This document shows positions 23,340 to 33,545 of a stretch of 64,000 nt of DNA, in pieces. The stretch is from NCBI RefSeq assembly GCF_030272615.1, contig NC_081413.1, positions 183,842,951-183,906,950 of the forward strand, in the 5' to 3' direction. A model generated the notes under the pieces. The model worked only from the letters and a program-made list of their open reading frames with translations. It had not been told where the DNA came from and made no database searches. The position numbers and the translations under genes were made by a program. This DNA is from Cryptomeria japonica (Eukaryota; Streptophyta; Pinopsida; Cupressales; Cupressaceae). Within the stretch, counting starts at the first letter, position 1. Each line of letters starts with the position of its first letter.

Positions 23340-23806
23340 AAAACGGGTTCAACTTAGTAAATATAATGCAAATATTCACAACTGATATTGACTGGTTAAC
23401 TTGCTTGAAAATGCACTTAAGATTGTGTGAAAATACCTTAAAATTTGCTGTGGAAATGTTTGATCGCCTTTGATTCGCTTAACTCTGCTCTTTAAAAACT
23501 GGTAAGTGTAAAATGACCGCACAAAGAACTTTAAATACACCCTTTACCTTATCGGGCTTCGTGTAGTTAGGTAAGATAAGCATTAAATGCACTCGGTTCC
23601 ACTAAACCAACTATCTTCCTTATATGCTTTTACCGACTAGATAGGTTTATTGCATTTACCGACTTCTCTGGTACTTCAAAAGACTAGATAGTATTTAAAA
23701 ATGTTATTGCATCTTAGGTATGCAGATTATGGAATTGTGTTCATGATTAAATAGGAACTGTTAAGATCTAACCTTGAGAAAACACAGTCCCTTCATGCCT
23801 TTATGA
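23340..23806 (-). promoter_or_regulatory. Leader between the two E2 ORFs, possible internal promoter
   Basis: 467 bp without an ORF. The minus strand has a TATA-like GTATTTAAAG (about 23548-23539) some 200 bp before the second ORF. E1 has a leader of similar length with ACTATAAAGC at a comparable place. Spacing suggests that the second ORF may have its own transcript, but this is inference. Confidence 0.4.
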
Positions 23807-25162
23807 TTAATTCGAAGTAGATGCACCTAACTCGGTAGGTAAGGTGCTTTCTTCATTATTTGACCCATTTTCCTTCTTTTTCAAGATTTTCTATAATTTG
23901 ATTCTTATCTCTTTAGTATCTCCTTTGGGTTGATCTCTGCAATCTTTAGCCAAGTGTCCAACTTTGTGACAATGAAAACATGCCATTCCAGGATTTCTCC
24001 ATGACCTCCGGTTGTTCATTCCAAACCTTATCATACAGTTGGCACTTATATCTCCATATCTTCCACAACATTCACACCATATCCTTGTATTGTAATCCCA
24101 TGGTACTGCAATATATTGTCAGTTAAGATCTGTGTGAGTTCAGTAGCTTCTAGTATTTGCTCGGTATGAAGACCACATATAGTTTTTATGCTTAAACCAA
24201 CACTTCTCGGTATTGTGTCCATATCTATTGTAGTTTTTGCAAAACCCCTTGAATTTTGCCTTCTGATAATTGCTAACGTACTTTGTCCTACATTGATTAG
24301 ATGTGTGACCATACTTATTGCAATTGTAACAATAACCATCAGACCTAGTGACATTTGGTTGCTTACCTTTTCTTATTCGACACATGTTGACAGTATGTCC
24401 TTGTTTTCCACAATAATTACAAATAGGCTTCTTATCTTTCAACTTATCTTTATTTCTAGCCTTCTTTGATGATTCTCCTTTCTTGGTGGTGTTGATTCCT
24501 TTGTCAATAGAGTTGTTTCTTTTGTAACCGAGTCTAGCAGATTTGTTGGGTGATCTTATGTTTAGTTGCTCATCCAACATTCTTGACGCTTCATAACTTT
24601 TCTTCAATGTTTCTTTTGACTTCTTTTCTGCTTCAAGTTCATCGGTCAATCTTGATAATTCAAGTTTCAATGCTTCATTCTCATTTTCTTTTAGATTTGC
24701 TTCATGATGTGCATAACCCAATTGATCAGACAGATTATGCTGAATTCCAGTCATCCTTGTGACTTCATCATTCTTTTTAGACACCAATGCTTCTAGCTGT
24801 TGTTTTTCTCTTTCTATATCTCTAATGTTATCTTCAGTTGTTCTCAATGCATCAAGATTTTCAGTCATCTGTGTGCTAAAATACTCATGTTCCCTTTTCA
24901 TTGCTTTTAGCTGATCATTCAGTGCTTTGTTCTTTTCTTTCAATTCTACAATCATTTCTTCAGACTCTTCTGATATGCCATTTTCAGATGATGTCTCAAT
25001 TTGTTCCACCAACTCTTGTGAGTCTTGTAAATCATCAAATAATCTTCTTCTGACTTTTAGTGATTTTTGCATTTGTCTCTGCATGTCTGCAATCACTTGA
25101 TTAGCATGATCCAAATCTTCTTGAAGATTCACAATTCTGCGTGATTGTTCATAGCCTTCCAT
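23807..25162 (-). pseudogene. E2 first ORF: coiled coil plus five CCHC knuckles (gag-like)
   Basis: 452 codons in one frame, starting MEGYEQSRRIVNLQEDLDHA 63 bp after the LTR. Residues 1-220 form a continuous heptad-rich coiled coil. Then come CNYCGKQGHTVNMC, CYNCNKYGHTSNQC and CKNYNRYGHNTEKC (second Cys lost), followed by two TGA codons 21 bases apart, then CECCGRYGDISANC (His lost) and CFHCHKVGHLAKDC. It ends TAA at 23807. There is no UBN2 gag core, so it corresponds to the C-terminal half of the gag at 14790-16845. Both TGAs occur at the same places in the second copy at 37155. A longer frame back to 25387 runs into the LTR and is not the start. Confidence 0.88.
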
Positions 25163-25210
25163 TGATAGGATCTTTCTCTTTAGGCTGTAAAACCCTTTTC
25201 CAAGAGCAGT

Positions 25211-25222
25211 GCTCTGATACCA
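25211..25222 (-). promoter_or_regulatory. E2 primer-binding site (iMet)
   Basis: The minus strand reads TGGTATCAGAGC two bases after the LTR end at 25225. Confidence 0.92.
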
Positions 25223-25224
25223 AT

Positions 25225-26413
25225 TGTTAGGTCCAACTAGGAAAGCTAATGTACTGAGAGGGGAGGGGTGAATCAGTACTTCAAAACTTTTCTTCAAAAA
25301 CAATCTTACTAATAAACATAAACAATGTATAGCTGATCTCATAATATATAATGCTAAAACATAATCATAGAAATAACATTCATACACATTTCACTCCATA
25401 ACTCAAATATTTTGGTTACGCAAAAACTCTTTGTTAGAGAGAAAAACTGTGGTGGGGATGACACCCACAACTTCACTATTGCAATAATAAAGGTTGCTCG
25501 GTTAGAGCTACATGTTTAGCTAATTCTGATAGCTTACCCTATTAGGAGTATCAAGATCTTTAGATCTACCTTGCTAAAGGATTTTACAAACACTTTTACA
25601 AAATGTTGTACCTGGTTAAAGGCTTTACAATTTATAGACTTTGTTAGAGTCTTTTACCCTGTTAAAGGTTTCTATTACAATTCAAATAATTCAATAAAAA
25701 ATCTTTACAAATATATGCAACTTTACATCTAAAATGTTATAGAAGACTCTATGTGCTCAATATGAAATTACCTTACTCATAGCATACCTTGGTAATTGAT
25801 AAATCAACTTGGTGACCTCTTCTGTATACTCTATCCCTTAAACTGTTTTCTGAAAAACCTTCTTTGTGACCTCTAAATATCTCTGTCACTCTTCACATCT
25901 TATCTTTTCTCATGATTTTCATTTTCAAATCATCAATCTTCCTTTTTTATTAGATACTCAAATTACTCTGTATATATAGATCTCTGAGACGGTGATCTTG
26001 TTCATACATCGATCATACAAACATGTTTTATCGAATGAATAAACATAGAAATTATTTCATTGGATAAACTTCCTCAAAATCATACAAAATCTTTGAATGC
26101 AATTTCCTATGTAATAACGGTTCCCTGTTCTCAAATCTTGTAACACGTTTCCACATATGTGTCCAGGTTCATTGAATCTGGTAACACATTTCCACTCGGT
26201 TCAGACTAACTTGATATACCTTCTTTGCTGCTCAGTAGGCATAGGAACTTTACTCGGTAGGCAGCTTGGTATCTCTCATCTCGGTGACTAGCCTTTCTTC
26301 TGTAACCGACAACCTGAGTACATACTGACTGAATATTTTGGTAGTATTAACCGACTAGAGTATATAGGATGACTTTGGACATAAAACTAATGACAACTTA
26401 GTAAATAGTAACA
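25225..26413 (-). repeat. E2 5' LTR
   Basis: On the plus strand TGTTAGGTCCAACTAGG to ...AATAGTAACA, 1,189 bp, paired with 18436-19623. A third copy of this LTR, plus strand, is at 35954-37092. Confidence 0.95.
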
Positions 26414-26418
26414 CACTC
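26414..26418. repeat. Target site duplication of E2, right copy
   Basis: CACTC after the LTR end; the interrupted Copia LTR continues at the next base. Confidence 0.95.
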
Positions 26419-26517
26419 TCATGTGTATTACCATCATATCGGTCACTTCTTCTTTCTTACTGGTGACCTTGCCAAACCGGTTGACATCAATGACAACTTA
26501 ATGCCAAAATGCCAACA
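26419..26517 (-). repeat. 5' LTR of the Copia element, remaining end
   Basis: It resumes TCATGTGTATTACC exactly where the 3' LTR continues (11371 onward) and ends ...AATGCCAACA. The minus strand starts TGTTGGCATTTTGGC and carries the shared motif TTGTCATTGATGTCAA. Confidence 0.9.
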
Positions 26518-29500
26518 AAAACCAACGTAGAATCTTCCAAATAATTGCAAATGTTGTATTACATATTTTGAAAGTCTATCTTTTAATAAATATTTGACAA
26601 TTCTAGAAACCACCTATATTGCATCTACATTTTTATATGCTTGATACCAATTATCTAATGTAAATGAACAATGTATAAATAAATGATGGTTGTACTCTTT
26701 ACAATCCCCACCCACTAACAAGTTGGTGTCCATGCATCCCTAACCTCATTAACATATCATAAATAAGAGTCATTCCTTACACTGTTAACTACAATAATAC
26801 CTTGGATTTTTTTTTGCAATTCCTAAAAACTATACATCTTTATTTAATATAGAAGATTAATTTCAACCTTTCTAGCTCCCTCGAGGAATTTTGCATGTGC
26901 TACTTTTTTTAAAAATGCACTACATTGAAAAACATCCCATATGAGCTTATCCTATCTATTCCTTAATGAGAGAGGCTATTTGATTAAGATATGATTTAAT
27001 TAGTCCATCATTTTTCCTTAGCCTTTGGAGACAATGAACACAAAAATTTCCAAAGTCCACATATTGCTCTAACCCATCTAATGGTTAAGATATGATTTAA
27101 TGGTACCTCCCGCTAGGAGTATGAGGTAGTCCCATACTGCTCTAACCCATCTGTAGACCCATACATAGATGGCTAACATCGTGGACTATAAAAGCTCCTT
27201 TCCTTTCCTTTTATCATAAGTATGTTTATAATTGTATATATTCACACTAATTCATCAATGTTTATAATTGTGTATATTCACACTAATTAGTTTTGAAAGC
27301 AAGATGGATTTACAATTTTTGTCAAATTTCAAAATTTTATAACCACAAAGCAATGAATTTTTTTGTGAATATTCATTTTCTTCAATGATAGAGATGTTAT
27401 CAAAAAATTGATTGTATAAACTCAACTACAATAATATATCTTTTTAACTTATGTTTCTTAAAATTTTATTCATTTTTAATCATATTGGATATATAGTCAT
27501 TAATATACATATTGGATATATAGTCAGTAATAAATTAATAAAAAATATTTATATTTAATTTAATCTTTTTTATAAAAAATAAATATATATTTAATGGTGG
27601 TAGAGTCTTATTATTTATTTATCATCTTTCTAGCTCAAACCCATTAAATTTACTCCAAAAATCTAATTGATTTAATTTAATTTGAATTAAATTAAAATCT
27701 TCTCATTTCAATTTATTCTATAAATATTAAGTTATTTAAATGTTTTTATAACAAATATTTTTGTATAACTAATTAAAAAAAATAAAAAATTATAATAAAA
27801 TTATTTAATTTATACACTTTTTAATAGAATAAACAAATTTCAATTAATGAATGATTATTGAACTTTCTCTTTTTATTCAACCCCATTAATAATAAATAAT
27901 ACTTTTATTTCTAACTACCATTACAATTATTAAACTTTATTTTTTAACAATAAAAAAATAAATCGAGAATCTTAAAAAACCCAGATATCTATGAATGAAA
28001 TTATAGACATATTAATGATTCACCTCCCAAAACTATAAATAATTATTTGATAGACTAAATAATTACCAACTCCATTAATTTAATAGTCTCACCATTTCCT
28101 AAACAACAAACTATACTATACAAATTATATTCTACCATTCTTATTAACCAACTTTTCTTCAATTTGAAAAACTATTGAAGATTCCAAAAAGCTTATCTCT
28201 TTTTTCCATTTGAATGGACATTATTAAATGATAAATGATATATATATACCAGTAAAACCGTACATAGAATCCATCAATGTCTTTAGAAAGAGAAAGAAAG
28301 CGCATAAAAGCTGAGCACCACCAATTCATTTCCCATCATTACTGCATAAAGGAATAAAATGGTCATAAAAGGCAGAATATGGCACAATCAATTGATCTTC
28401 TCAATCATTTACATTTTGATTTTAAAGGGTGTAAAACAAATCCATCTATATTAAAGAGTTTAAAGAGTTTAGGTAGGGGAAGAGTATTGCAATTTTAAGT
28501 ACTCACTTATTGAGACATCTTTAAGTAGACATTAGGTGACACTTTGAAATGTGTACTTTTTTACTCTTATGTGCATAACAGATCACACAACTGCATCGTT
28601 ACTACCCAAAAGCTAAAACATAGCTATAAGATTAATCGCTGATGTACTATTTAAGATTTGTGGGTGTGTGAAGTTACTATAACGGTTACTGGTACACTTC
28701 CACTAATTCAGCAAATTCTATTTATCATTTTATTTTTAAGTATTGTGGACTTTTTTATTTTTATAACAAGGGTTCAGGGCCCTTCCCCTTCTAAAGTAAT
28801 CAAAAACAATTTCTTTATGAATTTGATTTTGAATGAATTTTTTAAATGTTGTCACGAAGGATGTCAATAAAAATTGTTAGTTTGGAGTTTTAGATTTCAT
28901 CATATAAGTTTTTTTCTAACAATTTTTGGGATCATTGTTTCATGATTTATCATCATAACAAAACTAGCTAAAAAAGAAAAAGGAGTACGGTGCTCATAAT
29001 AGATCATAAAATATGATTGTTAAAAACATTGATAAAAAAATACTTATACTATCAAATCCAAAAACTCCAAACTAATTTTCTAAGTTATAGAAATATAATA
29101 CTAAAACAAATCACTATTAAATTATCTATATATTAAATTCAAACATTTTTAATTTATTTTTAATATATAATTTTTAAAATACATTTAACTTTATGACCTA
29201 CCATCATTGAATAAGATCCCAAACATTCAAAGAAAAAACTACTACATAGGATAAAAACCATTAAAAAACAATAAAGAAATGCAGTTCAATAAATAATTAT
29301 GCAGGGAAGTATAGGTTCAAAATTTATTATGAGAGCATCATAATATCGTGGGCAGTCAACTATTCCATCATAAACCAAACTCATGTGTATATCCCTTTCA
29401 CACTATCAAATCAGCTCATGCATATGTAAGCATGCAATATAAAACAATTGAGGGTAGGTGCATCTTACTTGATGTCTCTATTTAATATATGTTTCATTAC

Positions 29501-29590
29501 ACCACTTAGCCTTTTTAACCCCATTTATTATAGATAGGCATAAAATTAGCCTATCTACCTTTTAGGCAATTTAATTGGTTTATCTAGATC
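26518..29590. other. AT-rich non-coding DNA, no gene seen
   Basis: About 3 kb of AT-rich sequence unlike the elements around it. Small direct repeats are visible: TGTTTATAATTGTRTATATTCACACTAAT twice at about 27222 and 27258, and CATATTGGATATATAGTCA twice near 27481 and 27509. The longest ORF (28658-28870) has no recognisable content. It is probably the older background into which the Copia element (ending 26517) and E1 inserted. Confidence 0.55.
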
Positions 29591-29591
29591 T

Positions 29592-30058
<467 letters not shown>

Positions 30059-30218
30059 GTACAATTTTATGTTAATGTGTATCTTGTATATTGATAATAG
30101 TATATAAATATAATATTAAATGATTGATAGGTACATATATTTATAGGCTTGACGATGAAGAATAGGTAAAATGTACCTTATGTATTAATAAAACCACTTG
30201 AAGATGATATCAAATGGA

Positions 30219-31170
30219 TCACACACAAATGTTTATTTTATAATAGTAATAACATGAAATTTAACGAGGACTAAAAGTATTTGTAATCATTGATTGTTGG
30301 ATAACACCTTACTATTTTTTAAGAATTTCTTAGATGTAATAATATATGAAATTTTTGATGATTTGTAGAAGGAAAAACACTTTGAAGATATTATGATTGA
30401 TCAACTTAATGATTATTTCCAAAGATACCCAACATTGTTTGAATAGGTATTAATCATAAATAGAATAATTGTATTATTATTTTAAATAGATATTTAATAT
30501 TAAGAAACTATATAACACATACATAAATTTAAAAAAATTAATAAACCATAGACTTGTCTCTATCTCTACATCATCTAAAAATATTGAATACAAAGAAACC
30601 ATGAACATGAGTATATAATATATTTAATATTCATGACATTGAAACAAACAAAAAGATAATTTTTATAAGCAATACCTTATATACACATACACATACACAC
30701 ATGTATTTGTATATGTACACACACAAATGTTTATATTAATAACATCAATAACATTAAATTTAATGAGGACCAAAAGTATTTCTAATTATCGATTGTTGGA
30801 TAACAAGTTGATAGTTTTTAAAATTTCTTGGATGTGATAATTTATGAAATTTTTATGATTGGAAGAAGGAAAAACACTTTGAAGATGTCATGATTCATCA
30901 ATTTAATGATTATTTTCAAAGTTACCAAACATTGATTGAATAGGTATTAATCACATGTAAAACAATTTTATTATTATTTTAAATAGATATCTTATATTAA
31001 AAGACTATAGAACAAATGCATCAATTTTAAAAAATTAAATAAATTATAGATTTGTATCTATCTCTATGTCATCTAAAAATTGAAAGCAAAGAAACCATGA
31101 ACATAAATATATAAATATATTGAATATTCATGACATCGAGACAAACAAAAAGGTAAATTATATAAGTAAC
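30219..31170 (+). repeat. Tandem duplication, two units about 498 bp apart
   Basis: Unit 1 starts ACACACAAATGTTTAT at about 30219, unit 2 at 30719. They share TTGTTGGATAACA, GAAGGAAAAACACTTTGAAG, AATAGGTATTAATCA and CAAAGAAACCATGAACAT in the same order, at roughly 80% by eye. A CACATA-rich stretch (30680-30720) separates them. No coding potential. Confidence 0.85.
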
Positions 31171-31290
31171 TCAAAACAAATATATATGGATTAAATGAAC
31201 CTTGGTTTATCATTTGCAGTTCCATTAAGATAGTCATGTACTATAAAATATGTAGAAGTTTGTTCATAGATTAAAATGTACATCTACATA

Positions 31291-32059
31291 TGTTGGCAAA
31301 TGCATACTCCAATGAGAAATTGTAGGTGATTGAAGGTATTGTCATTGATGACAACCTTACAATGCTATGGCACTGGCAGACATCGACATAGACACAAACA
31401 TCGACGGTGGCAGTGGCAAAGATGTTCATCGACACCATGGCCGACAAGATTTTGTTTATTGTATTTTGTATTTAATTGTAAAATCTTTTTTTAAGCCAAC
31501 AAGGCGAATTGTATTAGGACTCATATAAGTATGAGATCTTGTATAACATTTGTAATAAGGAATATGCAAGATTGATAATATGTGCAAATATTAAGGCAGA
31601 TTGTGGAATAAGGTTTATGATTATAGCAAGAGCTTAAACTGGTATTGAACCTGGCATAGAAGATGTTGATCCGAAGCAGTACATGATATTGGATTTACTT
31701 AATCCACTTTTCTAAGTCAGTGAGACTTCCCTTTTTGTACTTAAGTAGTGAGCTTTAGGCAGTTGGCCTTCCTGCATGTGCAGGCCCCTATTGTATCAGT
31801 AATATTCACTTATTGGCCATTGAGCGAATATTGTGGGTCACAAATCCCACTAAGGTTTTTCCCACACTGGGTTTCCTTGTTAAAAATATTGTGTTATGGT
31901 GTGCTTTCTATGTTGTGGTTATTGTTCTTATTTACTGCATTAATTCTTGTTTACCGGTATACTGTTTTGAGATACAATTTATTTAATAAGTTAAGAAAAT
32001 CCATTAACCGGTTAGATATTGATTCACCCCCCCTCTCAGTATCTTTGGGAATCCTAACA
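31291..32059 (+). repeat. E1 5' LTR
   Basis: TGTTGGCAAATGC to ...AATCCTAACA, 769 bp. Near the start it has TTGTCATTGATGACAA, a variant of the motif shared by Copia LTRs in this window. Near the end it has TAAGGTTTTTCCCACACTGG and GATTCACCCCCCCTCTCAG, typical of plant Copia U5. Confidence 0.88.
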
Positions 32060-32061
32060 AT

Positions 32062-32073
32062 TGGTATCAAAGC
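32062..32073 (+). promoter_or_regulatory. E1 primer-binding site (iMet type)
   Basis: TGGTATCAAAGC two bases after the LTR, the same variant as in the Copia element at 16898. Confidence 0.9.
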
Positions 32074-32130
32074 TTGGTCCTCTATTTTCAAAAGCCTAAC
32101 AACTTGAGGAAGATTCTGACACCGGTACAA

Positions 32131-33113
32131 ATGGATGATCTAAGAAAGCAACTGGAAACATCTCTTGCAGATTATGATGCGAAAAAGTTGAAAAATATAA
32201 AACTTGAAGATGATCTGAAGGCTGCATAGGAAATCATTCAAGGACTTCAGGAGAATCTTACTATTGCTAGGAACAAAAGAAGAGAACTTCATGAGAAGAT
32301 ACAGAGTGATGATGATGAAAAAGAGACTCTTAATGATCTAGTAAGCAAACTGAAACAAGAGAATATGTCTTTGAGAAATGAGATGCAAGACATGACCATG
32401 AGATTTTGTAAAGACACTAAAAATAGAAAAAAGAATGAAGATGATTTGGCTAGAAGAATCAATGATGCTGCAAATGAAAATCTAAGACTCAGTCATGAGA
32501 ATGATATGTTAAAAATAGATATGATTCACTTGGAACATGATAAAACTGAACTCATGAGACAAAAGGATTTCTTGGAAAATGAGTTGGCTACTGCAAATCA
32601 ACACAAGGAGAAATTCAAGAAAAGTTCAGAAGAACTTGATGACATGCTGAAAAATCAGAAACCTAATGGAGATACTAATGGACTTGGCTTTGAAGTTGGT
32701 GAAAGCTTTGACACTGCAAACAAACATGATCACAACAAACTGGTAAGACAAACTAATGCCTACAAATTTAATGGAAAATGCTTTAACTGTAACAAGTATG
32801 GTCATAGAGAAAATCAGTGTAGATCTAGAAACTATTAGAACACCAATGCACCCACGGTCAATGTTCTAAATGCAATAAAGTTGGTCATAACTCAGAAAAT
32901 TGCAGAATGAATGTAAGATGTTATGTTTGTGGAAGATTTGGACACTTATCTAATCAATGCAGAACACATACCAACATAGGATATGGAAAAGCAATTCAGA
33001 AAACCAATGTGACTTGTTATGCTTGTAACAAGATTGGACATATTGCAAAATTTTGTAGAAGTAAGGCATCACCGATAAATAACAAAGGACCCAGTTTGAA
33101 AGATAAAGAATAG
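32131..33113 (+). pseudogene. E1 first ORF: coiled coil plus four CCHC knuckles
   Basis: Start MDDLRKQLETSLADYDAKKL at 32131. About 190 residues of charged coiled coil (ENDMLKIDMIHLEHDKTELM) are interrupted by one TAG at 32227. Then comes the knuckle CFNCNKYGHRENQC, a stop at 32836 with a frameshift, and CSKCNKVGHNSENC, CYVCGRFGHLSNQC and CYACNKIGHIAKFC. It ends TAG at 33111. All four knuckles keep the C-C-H-C residues. There is no gag core and no protease. Expected role: RNA binding and multimerisation inside a borrowed particle (inference). Confidence 0.87.
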
Positions 33114-33545
33114 GTTCAAGAAGCAAAGCAAGAATTTTCAAAACAATGGATCAGAAATTCAGATATGAATGTTAATGAAGCTATCCCTTCACCGATAAAA
33201 CAAAGTATCACTCCACTGGCATGAGATTCTTCAACTAACTGAAAAGAAACCTTTTGGGGGTATGGCAACAAATGTAAAACATGCTAGTTTAACCTCGGTT
33301 GATGGTAAGAAGTTGAAATACTTCTTTACCGACATATGAGTTAAGTTTTCACTTAACCGACAGACATTAAATGTGGCAGTTGAAGGAAATGACACTATAA
33401 AGCAAGTGTTTTGGCTCTTTTTTCATTCACCGAGGATTCAAATTTCCTGAGAGCACGAAATTCCCGAGCGAAGGCATCCACAATGAGAAGTGAAGCAAAT
33501 CATTCAAGCACTCATACCTAAAGGCAGATTAAGGTATTTATAACA
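33114..33545 (+). promoter_or_regulatory. Leader between the two E1 ORFs, possible internal promoter
   Basis: 432 bp without a useful ORF. ACTATAAAGC at about 33397 lies some 150 bp before the second start codon, and the sequence after it reads like an untranslated leader ending TTTATAACAATGGCTTCC. CTTTACCGACA and CACTTAACCGACAG occur nearby. A similar arrangement in E2 makes an internal promoter plausible but unproven. Confidence 0.4.

Larger units (their letters stand above)
18436..26413 (-). mobile_element. Complete pol-less Copia-like element E2
   Basis: A 7,978-bp element with both LTRs (1,188 and 1,189 bp, TG...CA), iMet primer-binding site, polypurine tract and a perfect 5-bp target duplication (cactc). 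Inside are two long ORFs on the minus strand: a coiled-coil/CCHC protein (25162-23807) and a protein of unknown family (23339-19944). No protease, integrase, RT or RNase H motif occurs between the LTRs, so it must be mobilised in trans, most likely by a Copia element with the same iMet priming. LTRs differ by a few percent, so insertion is younger than the host Copia element but not recent. Confidence 0.92.
10456..26517 (-). mobile_element. Decayed Copia element (gag-PR-IN-RT-RH) with nested element
   Basis: An autonomous-type Copia element on the minus strand. The 3' LTR (10456-11470) lacks its terminal part at the left. Pol and gag fill 11613-16845. The 5' LTR is 16912-18435 plus 26419-26517, split by the E2 element at 18436-26413. 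LTR ends are TG...CA; primer-binding site and polypurine tract are present. Gene order is that of Copia (integrase before reverse transcriptase). Many stops and frameshifts make it dead. Confidence 0.9.
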
